Below are positions 23,871 through 36,156 of a stretch of 64,000 bases of DNA, one piece after another (the stretch's first letter is position 1; each line of letters opens with the position of its first letter). Below the pieces are notes generated by a model. The model worked only from the letters and a program-made list of their open reading frames with translations. It made no database searches and had not been told where the DNA came from. The stretch lies in contig SKCR01015050.1 of NCBI GenBank assembly GCA_019454045.1, positions 156,964-220,963 on the forward strand, given 5' to 3'. The stretch is from Zanthoxylum bungeanum (Eukaryota; Streptophyta; Magnoliopsida; Sapindales; Rutaceae). Position numbers and translations under genes: made by a program.

Positions 23871-24527
23871 TCTTAGACTTCCCAGAAGTCTTTGAAGAGC
23901 TAGCTCCACCATGGAGATATAGTTTGGGGGTTGCCTTTCTTAAAAATCTTGCTTCGTCGTGCGTAGCATGTTATAAAGTTCTTCGTATGTGGCTTGCATT
24001 GAATGTATATGGAAATTTAATACAAAGCCAACATAAGAACCAGGCAAAGAAGACATAATCAAATTATGACCCAGTCGTTCATCAAACATAATGCCATGTC
24101 ATTCCAGATATCGAATCTGGTCGATCATGTTCAAAATATGAGTGCTGACAGCTCCTCCCTCCTTGAGTTCAGCACGGAATAATTCATTAGAGCATCTCTT
24201 GATTTGCCTCGAACAACTCATTGAGTGTTCGCATGATGCTCCAAGCATCCGGTACTTTAATGTACTGTCTCAGCAAATCTGGAACCATCGATCTCAAGAT
24301 GTAGGATTTCACCTTCAGGTTATCATCCTTCTATCTATCAAAAGTTTCTCACTCTTCTAGAGAGGAGTCAGGATCGATATCAACAGGCAGTGGATTGATC
24401 GTGACATAAGTCAACTTTTCATACTCCAAGACAAGTCGCATGTTTATTTCCCATTCGAAATAGTTCTTGGCTCTTTTTAGCTTATAGGAATCCAAAAGTT
24501 TCATCAATTGATTAGCGGCAGCCATCT
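23871..24527 (-). pseudogene. B2 gag
   Basis: Gag starts at an ATG at 24527 (MAAANQLMKLLDSYKLK) and resembles the gag of element C (45325-46149): a K-A-NYFEWEINMRLVLEYEKL stretch parallels ENFADWELDLRIVLDSEKL. An in-frame stop follows after about 60 codons near 24360, and further stops lie beyond; the zinc knuckle region is not readable. Confidence 0.75.
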
Positions 24528-25278
24528 ACAAGACAACATTTTTGATTAGTAGCAAAACAATTTTCATTTCAAAAGTGATAACAATAATTGATTATGTAAT
24601 TTTAAATCTATTAGTGTCCTCCCACTACTTTACATAATTTCGTTATCTTCCTTAACGGAAAAACAGAAATTTGACTATCAAAATTTTATAGCGAGAAGTG
24701 GATCCCATGAAATTTACTCCAGCCTCACACTAATGACGATATTGGCCTTTATAAACTCATGAGGTAAACCTCCAAGGTCAATCACTTAATGTGATTCCTA
24801 GTTTGGTCCTGAACCGTTTCTTATCCTCACACTAATGACAATATTGGATTAAGACGTGTTATAGGTGTATACTTGTCAATGTGCACTAATAATTTTCATA
24901 TGTACACCATCACACTAATGACGATATTGGGTGACTGCGTTAACTCATCACGCTACATATAATGTTTTACCGGAGAGACCTAAGTTCTGAGCACTTATAC
25001 CCTCACACTAATGATGATATTGGATATAAGTAGTAAGAGCCCATTCATCTTAGTATTGACAAGACGGACCATCCAATAATGCTCCAACATTATTAATACT
25101 ATTATTTAATTAAAGTAATCACCTAATCACAAAAGATTTATGACAATCAAGTCATTAACTTAATTAGGTCAAAGTTTTAATTTAAAACATACAATACATA
25201 TCCAAAATATCTTATGCATAATTAAATTAAAATTACTATGGCATAGATTCAAAACATGTGTTGTGTGGTTAAGCTTTT
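24528..25278 (-). other. B2 untranslated leader with a four-fold 22-bp repeat
   Basis: Noncoding sequence between primer site and gag. The word cctcacactaatgacgatat-tgg occurs at 24723-24745, 24825-24847, 24907-24930 and 25001-25023 with one or two changes each, spaced 82 to 102 bp. Element C has a corresponding leader (46150-46779) whose shared word is different (cagaggcacggt). Confidence 0.8.
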
Positions 25279-25291
25279 GCTACTGATACCA
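25279..25291 (-). promoter_or_regulatory. Primer binding site of B2, altered
   Basis: Minus strand reads TGGTATCAGTAGC, the initiator-Met site TGGTATCAGAGC with a small change after TGGTATCAG. It lies three bases inside the 5' LTR. Confidence 0.8.
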
Positions 25292-25294
25292 TTC

Positions 25295-26711
25295 CGTTGG
25301 GGCAGTTATGGAACCCCTAGGGTTGGATCGGTGTCCCAGATAGCAAAAATGGGTCTAACCCGCGGAAAAAAAGTATGGATGTAATTTTAAATTATTTAAT
25401 GAAATACTATATACCATTATGAGTGTACAGGAAAAAATAGGGACTGAATCGAAGTCCGAAAGCTCCAGAAAGAAGAAAAAGAAAAATACCGCGCGTAGCG
25501 CGGTCACGCGCGCACTGTAGTGCCAGACATCAACTTTTTATTTATTTATTTATTTTTTCATTGTTTTGCTTCCTTCAGCTCACTGGAAAGTGAGCTGAAG
25601 GAATTATGGAACTTTACCCTAATTACTTCCGCACTCCCTAAACACTTCAAAAATACCCAAAATTAATTTTTAACATCAAAACCAACATCAACACATGTTA
25701 TAGAATAAAAATCAAGTTTTTCAAAATATCAAATATTTTTACAAAAACATAAATTTATTCTAAATACACATTTGCGTAAATTTTGAATCAAATACACAAA
25801 CCATTTTAGAATCCCAATTAGAAATGTCACATGAACAATTCTAGTTCACCTAAAGGTGGTCAAGTGAATTTAGAATAGTAGCCATAGCTCTAAGCTTTAA
25901 TCTAGAGTTCCAAACTATTATTAATTGTTTCATGTCCAACATGAACATTTTTTACCTAAATTATAAGCATGTTGTGTTTATACTTCTAAAGTATCCTAAC
26001 ACAATTGATTAGCCTTATTTCAACATTAAGCTATGTGATCATGCATCTAATACACAAATGAACATAGCTTTGGAGAAGATCAAACATTACCTAATAAGCT
26101 TGATGCAAGATCCAATCTACTTCTCCTTTGTTTAAATTGTTGGAGAACCTCCAATGTATGCAAGCTTGACTTCAAGATCCAATCTTGTTTCCAATGCTAC
26201 CAAGCTTCACTTCAAGATCCAATATTGATTTCTCCTAATTGAAATATTGTAAAGACCTCACAAGCTTCTCTAAACACTTCTCTAACTTAAACTAATCTCT
26301 CTAGAATTTACTTATGCTTGTACTTGTACTTGTAATTAAAACCTTCCTAAAGTTTGCTATTTATAGAAAAACTTAGACAATTTTTAATTAATAAAAGTTA
26401 TAATCAACTTTTAAGTGGGCTTAAACCCCTTATGGTACGCATACGAGCCGATGGATCATATCTTGCTTCCCACTTGATTACTGAGTGCATCGGTCCAGAC
26501 CCAATGAACATCTAGAGGCCAGACCATGAAAGGTTTCTGACATACATGGCATCAAAGTGTGAATGATCTCACACAAAATCAATGATATCCTATTATCAAA
26601 GAATTACATATGCTACTCGACTCGAGTAGATTCCTATTGACAGTGGTGTGTACATCCAACTATTAGGAATCTCCTATGAGTCATTAAGTATTCGTTTCAA
26701 TGAATACCCAC
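25295..26711 (-). repeat. 5' LTR of B2, first part
   Basis: 1417 bp collinear with 19632 onward; the terminal T of TGTTGGGG is mutated to C. It is split at 26711 by element D and resumes at 39296 for 327 bp. Total 1744 bp equals the other LTR. Confidence 0.93.
26707..26711. other. Target-site duplication of D (left copy)
   Basis: cccac before the TGTAGG start of D; repeated at 39291-39295 just after its CCTACA end. Confidence 0.93.
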
Positions 26712-29233
26712 TGTAGGCATTTCATTTTTTGCATGTGAAACCCGATGACAAGTCTCAATTGGAGGCACTACCTTTTTAGTTAAGGATATTGCGGGAAACG
26801 GTCGTCGGAAGGGAATCAGTATTTTGTTAGATCCTTATTCACTTGTTTAGCGTCAAGCTCACTTGTTGGACCTTCGTTTAGAGCACCCTCGGCCCAAAAC
26901 ACTAAGCCCACACCTAAAAAATTCCACCAAACATAAATCAATTAAATAACCCAAATAACCAAAAGCCACCAATCAAAATTCCCTCCCAAACACTAACCAA
27001 TGAAATTAAAAGACCAAACACCAACCACCAAGCAACAAAAATCAAAACAAATACCCATGCATGCCCATCTCCCCACGTAAACAACCAAAACATATTCACA
27101 AACCATTCCTTCACATGCACGAATAATAAAACTAAAACAAACAAGCACAAGACAACAAATAGAACCCATGCACTGCACTTAACCAACACAAAATCAAAAC
27201 TGTCCATTCCTATCACTAATGCTAACCACCCTCCATGCCTCTCACCCATACCTCTCTCTTGATTCCCTCAGTTTCTCAAACAGCAACCATATAAACCATA
27301 GACTTCACGCACAAGGGGAGGGACGACAATCCAGAAAAAACCCTAAACTTCCCACCTTCACAGCTCGTCCCTCTCCTCCATCTATTCGCAGACACACTAA
27401 GCAACAAGAAGCAATCCATGCACATGTGAGTGACCTCATTCAACACCATCACCCCCAGCCACTGACCTTCACCATACATACGTAGCAGCCACAAACTAGC
27501 CCTGCCTCACACTATGATAACTCCATAAAGCTCACCAAATTCATTCACACTCCTAAAAGCCTTGACTGAAGCCGCTATCTCTCTCCACACGTTGAAATCA
27601 CAAACTCACGCCCACATCACTGATCTACCCTCAAACATGTCCTCACGCTAATCAGCCATCTGCACATAAACAAGGCACCACACAACCTCATCACTCAAAG
27701 CCACACAGCCTCACGTGAAGCCCTCCACTCACGCCTTGCCCCTTAATGCATGAACACATTAGCCTAATTGAACGCATCAACACGCCTGCCCCCTCACGAA
27801 CCAGCCCACTTAGCCAAAACCACTCTCCCTCAACGTAGCCCACTCAAACTGCACACACTTAGCGCCACACGTCCCTCACCACTTCAACAAATCAGTTGCA
27901 CACCACGTTAAACAAGCCTCACTTGAAGCCCAACATTCAGCGCATCAAAGCCCCATTCAGCGCAAGCCTCAACTTCACAAAACTGTCGAACTCAATAACT
28001 TAATGACCACAAAACTGCCGAACTCAATAACCCCAAGACTGCCACTCAATATGCCAAAACTGCCACTCAATAAGCCTTAAATTGCCGCATCTTACGCACC
28101 CAAAACTGTCCAGAAAACACACCTGAAACAGTCCAGAAACTAACCCAAAACTGCACCAAAAACTACCAAGAATTCCCCCAAACAACACCAAAAAAAACTG
28201 CCCAAAAAATTGTCCAGAAAACAGTAGCAAAACGGAGGTCAAACAGCAAGCAAAATAGCAAAACAGTGAGCTAAGACGCTAAATAAATGAACCAGAGAAT
28301 TTGAGGAGCTTTAACCCTTCCGATCTCCGTGAAACGTAAGTCTGAAAGTCGGCAAAAAGGTTAGACCTGAGGGTATTTTTCACACTTGTTTTCAGTTTTA
28401 TCTTTATTATTTATTGAGTTTTTTTTGCATGATTACTATATTAAAATGTATGTTGTGGCCCTTGAGTAGATAAATATGCATATATTGTAAAATGATGTAT
28501 GTTGTGGCCCATGAATAAAATGAAAAATATGTCGCCTCTTGTGGTATATAGGATGAAAACCCAGACATAAATTTCATAGCCGATTCCGAATGGACAGTAG
28601 TATGATCTGTACTCGGGATACAACTCCACGTACCACTTGAGTAAATGGCGCATATTTTATTTTATGTTGTTTTGATTTTTTTGTCATTCGTTACTTGAAT
28701 TTCGCATGTTATTTATTTGATGTGTTCATGAGATGGTATTCAAGCATGATTAGGCAGTTAGTATGCTACTTGGTTCTTAAGCATGATTTAGCCCATTTAG
28801 TTGTTCATTTTCAAGCATGATTAGTCATTTATTTTGCGTTGGGAATTCGTATTATGTTTAGTTTTATTCTTTATTTTCCGCATTATATAATTGAGGTATG
28901 CCATCAGATTATTGTATGATATTGTCGTTATAATGGTTTATTTTATGCATGCGAACTTAGGAGTAAAATTTTCCTTGGAAATATATTGCTTAGGCTTGGT
29001 TAGATTATTGCACAAATCATTTTATTACAAGTGGCATAAGTAAGGGACCATTCCGAACCAACAGTTTGAGGTCTTCCCTTGCGAATGGTGAGTGCGGCCT
29101 TAAATCATTTTCCCAGCTCACACCGGGTGGTGACTCCATTATTCTCCGGTTTAGTCCCCCGCGAGCTACTCCATACTCCCAACCGGGCCGCGAGCCCGGG
29201 ACAGCATGTGTCGCTCAGTTTCTGTGTCCCACA
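26712..29233 (+). repeat. 5' LTR of D
   Basis: 2522 bp, TGTAGG...CCCACA. The part from about 26880 to 28250 is strikingly rich in A and C on this strand, with repeated aactgccactcaata and actgtccagaaa words (27975-28225). A catataaac TATA-like word is at 27288-27296, matched at the same offset in the other LTR. ORFs at 26938-27249, 27219-27485 and 28024-28242 are products of the base skew. Confidence 0.93.
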
Positions 29234-29236
29234 GTC

Positions 29237-29254
29237 TGGCGACTCCACTGGGGA
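29237..29254 (+). promoter_or_regulatory. Primer binding site of D
   Basis: TGGCGACTCCACTGGGGA three bases after the LTR; a tRNA 3'-end complement of the TGGCGACTCC type seen in some gypsy elements. The tRNA is not assigned. Confidence 0.8.
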
Positions 29255-30401
29255 TAGAGAATCGGCCCCGAAATAATGTCTTGTAATATTATGATTTGTG
29301 CTTTAATTGACCGTGTCTACCGTGGGTTAAAAAGGGTTTAATCAAAGGCATTTTGAGGCTAGGTAATGGTTTGGTGTCTTCCTTCACTCACTACCTTTCT
29401 AGAAGGAAAAGCTGTGAAGGCACCTATATAGCCATCTACTCGTAGCCTATTGTGATGGACTAATTTGGAGGACTCGTTGTTTATTCTTGACACCAAGCGA
29501 TAAGAGCCTAAGAGGCTTGGGAATTTAAGTAAGCCTCGCTCCACCCTCCCTCTGGGGAATCTAAAACGGGAAGTCCATTTGACAGTCAGTCACACACCAT
29601 AGCTCGTTGGCACATACCTTAGTGTATAAAAAAGGGTGCACTCACTTGGTCGCTCGAACCCTTGATTGGGGAGACCTAGTTGTGGGCCATCATTCGCTAG
29701 TGAGAGCCTTTGTTTACACTCTTGCGAACCCACACGTAGACCGGGGTTGTATGACCTATAGAAAATATTTCCTTGTGTTTGTGGGCCATCCTCATTTGAA
29801 CGCAGTTGGACTTCTTGTCAGAAATGCGAACTTGTTGGGCCATTTAAACTGGGACGAGTTCGTATCCTATGACAATTGGGCCAAAAGCTTCTGAAATGTC
29901 GATGAGCCACTCTATAGAAATTATTATTTATGTTTTCATTACCTTTCTTTTATGCTTGTGTTTGGGAACATCGTCGTTTGGATCCATTTGGACCATTTTT
30001 CATGGGATGTGGGTTTGTTGGGCCATTTAAACTGGGACAAGAACGTATCCTATGACGATTGGGCCAAAGGCTTCTAAATACGGATGGGCCATGTTGTACT
30101 TGTGTTCGGAACATTACCATTTGGATTTAGTTGATCTCATTTCCATGAGATGTAGACTCATTGGGCCATTTAAACTGGGACGAGTTCACTCCTATGATAG
30201 TTAGCCCAAAAGCTTCTAAAATGTAATGGGCCGATTTGTTTGAAAATTTTAATTGATTTAGTATGTTCTATATGTTACATGCATCTCATACACCTCATGC
30301 ATACATACATCATGTTAACACCCTATATGTCTAAAAAAGACATCATAGATACCGTTTGAGTTAGAGAAGGGACGAGGCTCACTAAAAGAACAGTAACAAG
30401 C
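29255..30401 (+). other. D untranslated leader with a three-fold repeat
   Basis: About 1.1 kb without a gene. A segment built on ttgggccatttaaactggga, followed by a gtatcctatgac-ttgggccaaaagcttctaaa stretch, starts at 29835, 30018 and 30161 (spacings 183 and 143 bp). The 95-residue ORF at 29607-29894 runs partly through the first repeat and resembles no known protein. Confidence 0.8.
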
Positions 30402-31946
30402 ATGAGTGAATCCAATAACGAGGTATCCCATATGGATCAGTTAGAGAATGGTCTCGCCAAGATCACTAAACAGTTGCAAGCTTTGACTACTGATGTGGCT
30501 GGTATGGCCGGGTCTCGTGCTAGGGGTAGTTCTGGGGATGTGAGGCAAGAGGAACCCCCGAACAGATTGGGGGATGATATCCCCACTTTTGATGATGATA
30601 TGACAGAGTATGCAGCAGGCAGAGTATCTGGGTCTCAGTCAGAGTTACAGAAGCTTCGGGATCAGGTTGAGTCAGTTACCCGCAAGATGAGGGGTAAGAA
30701 TGAGGATTTGCTGGATTATGACACGCTGAATTTCGAAGAACAGTTGCCGGCACAGTTCAAGATGCCTGATATGGCTAAGTTTAACGGGAATGGGGATCCA
30801 ATGGTGCATCTCTGACAATTTGTATCAGTCATGAGTTCAGTTGGTCTATCTCAGCGCCAAGTGCATAAGATGTTTGGAATGTCGCTCGAGGGAGCTCCCG
30901 TGGTGTGGTACCATAGTTTGGAGAAGAAAGTGAAGGAAGATTGGAGGGAGTTGGCTGATGCCTTCCTGAAGCAGTATGTCACTGACCTAGAGATCGATCT
31001 GTCACTCCGCGATCTAGAGAATGTTAAGCGAAAATCGGAGGAGAGTTTTAAGGAATATGTGGACCGATAGAGAGGTCAGTTGTTGAAGATGCAGACTAGG
31101 CATTCGGAGAAGGATCATATTAAAATGATTATCAAGGGCACCAAGCCCTCCATTTACAGCAAGTTGAGGAGGATGACCTCCATGATTACAGACTTTCGGC
31201 AGTTGAGGGAAACTGTCATAGACATTGAAGACGAAGAGGCGGAAAATAGGAAATTTTATGGCTTAAGTAGGAGGCATGTTGGAGGGACATCAGGAACTAA
31301 GCCTGTTTCTGCGGAAGTTGCTGCCATCCGGAACCGGAGATTTTCCAACTTAAGAAGGCCCCTGTCAAAGATGCTAGAGAAATTGAAGAGGCAAGGGCTC
31401 TTAAAACCCTTGGAAGCCAAACCATTACCCAATCCCCCACCATCACATTATAACCTAAGCCTTTACTGTCACTTTCACCAACAAAAAGGCCATGACACCG
31501 ACAATTGTGCCCGACTCCGCCATGAAATCCAAGACCTGATAGACTCCAAGAAAATACCTGACCCAGAAACAGAACAGCCTGACACACACATAAACCCCTT
31601 ACCTAACTACCGTGTCGTACCACCACCAACCTATATGATCAATTCTGGCCTCCCAGAAGACCTTGTCCTAAAATCCTTTCACCCTCAAGCTTTTTGCCTG
31701 GGAATCTGGGATAGTAATAGTGAAGATGAGACTGAGCAGGGGAAGAACTTTTGGCTTGATTTCTCTAGCAGTGATGAGAAAGAAGTTAGGGGAATGACGC
31801 GCATCGGTCGTTTTTACAATGATATGGCAGAAAAGGGTAAGGAAGTTTTGACAGATGGTAGAGAGGTGGTTGAGACTGCAGAAAATACTGAGGGGGATAT
31901 AGTGCTGAGGCAATTGAGAAAGACTAGAGCACATGTGAGTATCTAG
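30402..31946 (+). pseudogene. D gag
   Basis: Gag polyprotein start MSESNNEVSHMDQLENGLAK at 30402, with a predicted coiled coil and acidic linker. Capsid region: QLPAQFKMPDMAKFNGNGDP, a TGA at 30813, then VGLSQRQVHKMFGMSLEGAP-VWYHSLE. A second stop (TAG) follows VDR at 31068. The third part contains a CCHC-like YCHFHQQKGHDTDNCARLRH (about 31466-31520) and a PLPNYRVVPPP segment typical of Tat gags. The two stops divide an otherwise continuous frame. Confidence 0.93.
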
Positions 31947-32574
31947 GAACTGTTATGTGCATCTCGGGAGCATAGACAGTCCATGGTTAAGGCCTTGAGC
32001 AAGATTGTGGTACCAGAAGACGCCAACCCTGCAATGTTTGTTGGGTCAGTGCAAAATGAGACTTTACATACAATCACTTTTTCAGAGGAAGAACTCCCAG
32101 CTGAGGGGAGAAATCATAATAGACCTTTTTTTATCAGAGCTGAATTGAGGGGTAAAAGAACCTCTTGTGTGATGGTGGATGACGACTCATCCATTAATGT
32201 GTGCCCTTTGAAGATTTTGGCAAAACTGGGTATGAAAGCAACAGATTTGGACCCCTCCAGTATGACCATCAAAGCTTATGATGACAGTAAGCGAGGAGTT
32301 GAGGGTACATTTGTAGCAGTGGTCAAGGTTGGTCATATTGAGGACAAAGTTAAGTTTACAGTGCTGGACATCCCAGCCACTTTTGCCTTGTTGTTAGGAA
32401 GGCCTTGGTTTCACAAACTTGGGGGCATGCCTTCCACTTTGCATCAGATGATTAAGTTCCCATATGAGGGAGAGATTGTTACCATCCGAGTTGAGATAGA
32501 TAATGTTGTGGCTGCCTTGGACATACAACCTTTCACGAGGTTTCAGGTGTCATCAACTTTTGAAGAATAGGTGG
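31947..32574 (+). pseudogene. D aspartic protease
   Basis: Open from 31983 to 32570. The active-site block reads TSCVMVDDDSSINVCPL, where relatives have D-N/S-G-S; the glycine normally at the third position is Asp here. The C-terminal part has LLLGRPWFHKLGGMPSTLHQ and IKFPYEGEIVTI, strongly Tat-like. It follows gag after a stop (31944-31946) in the same frame and precedes RT after another stop. Confidence 0.92.
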
Positions 32575-34110
32575 ATCCTAGGGTGGCTAGATCATGAAAA
32601 AAATGAAGTTTGAGCCGGTGAGGGTTAAAAATTGCCAGATTTCAGAGTACAGACTACTCGGAAGGGTTTGGGATACACATCTGATGAAGAAAAGCCAAAA
32701 GTTAAGAAGAAGGGTCTGAAACTGATGGAATGTTTTGTGAAGGCTTCGGGATACCAATGGGAGCCTGAACCAATAGAATTTAATGGGATTGTGGTGCATG
32801 GATTTGAGATCTTCAAGGATTTGTTGGGTGAGAAACCACTGACTAAAGAAGCTGTGGAAGCAGAGAATTGGGAAGAAGAATTGATGAAGTTGGAGAGCCT
32901 GACTCTGGGAGAGGACAAAAAGCCTGAGGAAAACCTGGTTGCGGAGGAAGAAGTCTCTATAGATGATGAAGACATTTACCTTCCTGATTTGTTTGAATGT
33001 ACTTCTGCATTATCCAATAATAAAGACATTTCTTTTGCTTACTTGCCTGAGTCATTTCCATTTACTCGGCACGAATCAAGCATATTTGATATCAGTTCGG
33101 CCAGAACTACTGCATTTTACTTGGGTACACTTAAGAACCCCAAGGAAATTCTGATTGCAAGTGAAGTTACCTCCGAAGAGATGGAGAAATTAGAAGAAGT
33201 ATTGGGCAGATATGCCAAAGTGTTTGCTTGGTCATACGAGGACATGCCTTGGGTAGACAGAAACATTGCCCAGCACACAATACCAACTTATCCGAATATG
33301 AGGCCAGTAAAACAGAAATTCCGACGGATGAGACCAGAATGGGCTGATAAAGTGAGAGAGGAAGTTAAGAAGAAGATAGATGTGGGGTTCTTGGAAGTAG
33401 TAAAGTATCCTGGGTGGTTGGATAATATTGTGCCAGTGCCGAAGAAAGATGAGAAGGTCAGAATGTTTGTGGACTATAGAGATCTCAACAAGGCTTGTCC
33501 GAAAGATGATTTTCCTATGCGCATATAGATGTTCTGGTTGATAGTACGACTTTATCTGCTATATATTCATTTGCAGATGGGTTTTCAGGTTACAATCAGG
33601 TCCTTATGGCTGAGGAAGATAAACACAAGACTGCCTTTGTTACCGAGTGGGGTACTTATTGTTACAAGATGGTGCCATTTGGGCTCAAGAATGCGGGAGC
33701 TACTTATCAACGGATGACCACTACACTATTCCACGACTTGATGCACAAAGAGATTGAAGTGTATGTGGATGACATGATGGTGAAATCGGAGACAAGAGTT
33801 GGGCATATTGAAGCACTGGAAAGGTTTAATCCCAAGAAATGTGTGTTTGGGGTGACATCAGGAAAATTGCTGGGACATACAGTGGGAATGGGAGGAATAG
33901 AGGTAGACTCTGAAAAGATCAAAGGAATCATAGAAATGCCAGCACTAAAGACTGAGAAGGAAGTCAGAGCATTCCTGGGAAAGATTCAGTACATCAGTCG
34001 GTTCATTGCCAAGTTGACATCAGTGTGTGAGCCTATCTTCAAGCTGTTGAGGAAAAATCAACCGGTAAAGTGGAATGAGCAGTGTCAAGCAGCCTTCGCA
34101 AGATCAGAGA
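32575..34110 (+). pseudogene. D reverse transcriptase
   Basis: Open 32632-33528 with an acidic linker, then HTIPTYPNMRPVKQKFRRMR, EVKKKIDVGFLEVVKYPGWL, VPKKDEKVRMFVDYRDLNKA and CPKDDFPM. A frameshift near 33520 moves the palm into another frame (33606-34121): KHKTAFVTEWGTYCYKMVPF, GLKNAGATYQRM and YVDDMMVKSE with the catalytic aspartates. The connection (VRAFLGKIQYISRFIAKL) leads into RNase H. Confidence 0.94.
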
Positions 34111-34830
34111 GTACTTGGTAAAGCCTCTTGTATTGAAACCTCCGAGATTGGGCAGACCTTTGATATTGTACTTGGCCGTAGAATCAGAAGCACTGGGGGC
34201 AATGATGGTACAACAGATGAGACAGGGGTAGAATATGCAGTTTACTATCTGAGTAAGAAGATGCTCCCGTATGAGGCCCGGTATCAGGAAGTAGAGAAGA
34301 TCTGTCTCGCAGTGATCAAAGGGCGAGCAGTAGCAGAGTTTCTGGCAGTGCAACATGTTGATAGGGATCAGTATAAGTTTGAATTTCCAGATGAAGAGAT
34401 TCAAGCAATAACAGTTCAAAGATGGATGATGTATTTTGACGGAGCAGTAAATTACAAGGGAGCCGGAATTGGGATCGTGATAGTGACCCCCGAGGGAGAG
34501 ACCTTGCCTTTGGCCAAGAAGTTGACATTCAGAGTAACTAACAACATGGCCGAGTATGAAGCATGTGCTTTTGGTTTGACAGCGTTGATAGCCTTAAAGG
34601 CTGGGAGTGTGGAAATCTACGGAGATTCTATGTTGGTAGTCCAGTAGATGCGAGGAGAATGGGAGTTGAAAGAAGAACGATTGAAACCTTACCTTTTTCA
34701 CCTCAGAAAGTTGGAACAGGTTATCTCAGATTGTAAGTTTCAGCACTTACCGAGAGAAGAGAATCAGATGGCAGATGCATTGGCTACACTTACAGCAACA
34801 TGGGAAAATCCAGAAAAGTTAGTGATGAGA
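34111..34830 (+). pseudogene. D RNase H followed by a second RNase H domain
   Basis: The canonical RNase H (about 34060-34340) is broken by frame changes; VEYAVYYLSKKMLPYEARY and VEKICLAVI are visible. A second RNase H follows in one frame: MMYFDGAVNYKGAGIGIVIV, NNMAEYEACAFGL and GDSMLVVQ (34430-34647), a TAG, then QHLPREENQMADALATL. These carry the D, E, D, D catalytic set, and this extra domain is diagnostic for Tat elements. Confidence 0.92.
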
Positions 34831-36156
34831 CCGTTAATACTGAAAACAGCAAGAAAACCTATTTATGAGATAGAAAGAATTCTAGAAGTAGAGGTCGACG
34901 ATGGTAAACCTTGGTATCATGACATTCAGAGGTATCTGGAACATTGGGAACTCCCAGAAGGGGCAGGCAGAAAAGACAGAATAGCCATTCAGAAGTTAGC
35001 TTCCCAGTATGTGATTTTGAAAGGGGAACTGTACAAGAGGCAAGCAAACGATATTCAGTTGAAGTGTCTCAGGAAAGAAGAAACTCCGCATGTAATGGAA
35101 GAAGTACACGCCGGGGTATGTGGTCCGCACATGAACGGGTTAAATCTGTCCCGTAAGATAGCGAGACAAGGTTTTTATTGGTCAACCATAGAAATAGACT
35201 GCGCGAAGATGGTAAAGCACTGCCATGATTGTCAAGCACATGGTAATTTGAATCACTTGCCGCACACAGAGTTGCACGGGTTGTCAGAGCTGTGGCCTTT
35301 CTCAGCATGGGAATTGATATGATTGGAGAAATTCAACCGAATGCATCGAATGGGCATAACTTCATAGTAGTGGCAGTAGATTACTTCTCGAAGCGGGTGG
35401 AAGCTGAATCATTCCGCAATGTTACAGCAAAACAGATGGCAAAGTTTATAGCTCGGAACCTCATTTTTCGGTATGGTATGCCGCATCATGTAGTGACAGA
35501 AAAAAATAGTTCAGTTTCAAGGAGAGACGAAGGCAATGTTACAGAAATACGGGATAGGCCACCACAAGTCATCATCGTACAGACCGCAGGCAAATAGGGC
35601 AGTTGAGGCAGCCAACAAGACCATAAAGATGATTTTAGCCAAGATGACATAGAACTGCAGAGACTGGGCCGAGAAACTGCCATATGCTTTGTGGGGGTAT
35701 AGAACATCAGTAAGAACAACAACAGGGGCCACACCTTACTCTTTGGTCTATGGAATGGAAGCAGTATTTCTAGTATAAGTGGAAATACAGTCTATGAGGG
35801 TATTAGTAGAGGTAGAATTACCGGAACAGGAGTGGGCCGTACAAAGGTTTGATCAGTTAGCACTATTGGATGAGAAGAGAACGAAGTCTTTGTATCACAT
35901 GCAGTTGAATCAGAAGAGACTAGCCCGAGCATTCAACAAGAAAGTACGCCCCACCAAGATCAGAAAGGGTGATTTGGTACTTAAGTAATCAAGGCCGTCG
36001 ACGACAGATCCAAGAGGAAAGTTCAGACCTAACTGGGAAGGACCTTACATAGTGCAGAAGGTAATGGGAAATGGAGCAGTGAAGCTATCAGACTTGGAAG
36101 GGAACGAGTTCACCGAGCCGATCAACGTAGACAGATTGAAGCAGTACTTTGCCTGA
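34831..36156 (+). pseudogene. D integrase
   Basis: The frame to 35322 has the HHCC zinc finger (H-x-GVCGPH, CHDCQAHG). The catalytic core follows in the next frame: GIDMIGEIQPNASNGHNFIV and VAVDYFSKRVEAE (35310-35405), then HVVTEKNSSV, where relatives have a D-N pair after the T; the second catalytic Asp is thus changed. The E-containing ANK-IKMIL block is at about 35610 in another frame. The C-terminus reads GPYIVQKVMGNGAVKL and VDRLKQYFA, ending with TGA at 36154-36156. Confidence 0.92.

Noticed and set aside
26938..27249. Minus-strand ORF of 103 hydrophobic residues, looking like a membrane protein
   Set aside because: It lies in the A and C rich part of the D LTR; base skew alone produces Phe, Leu, Val and Trp codons on the other strand, and the partner LTR does not keep the frame.
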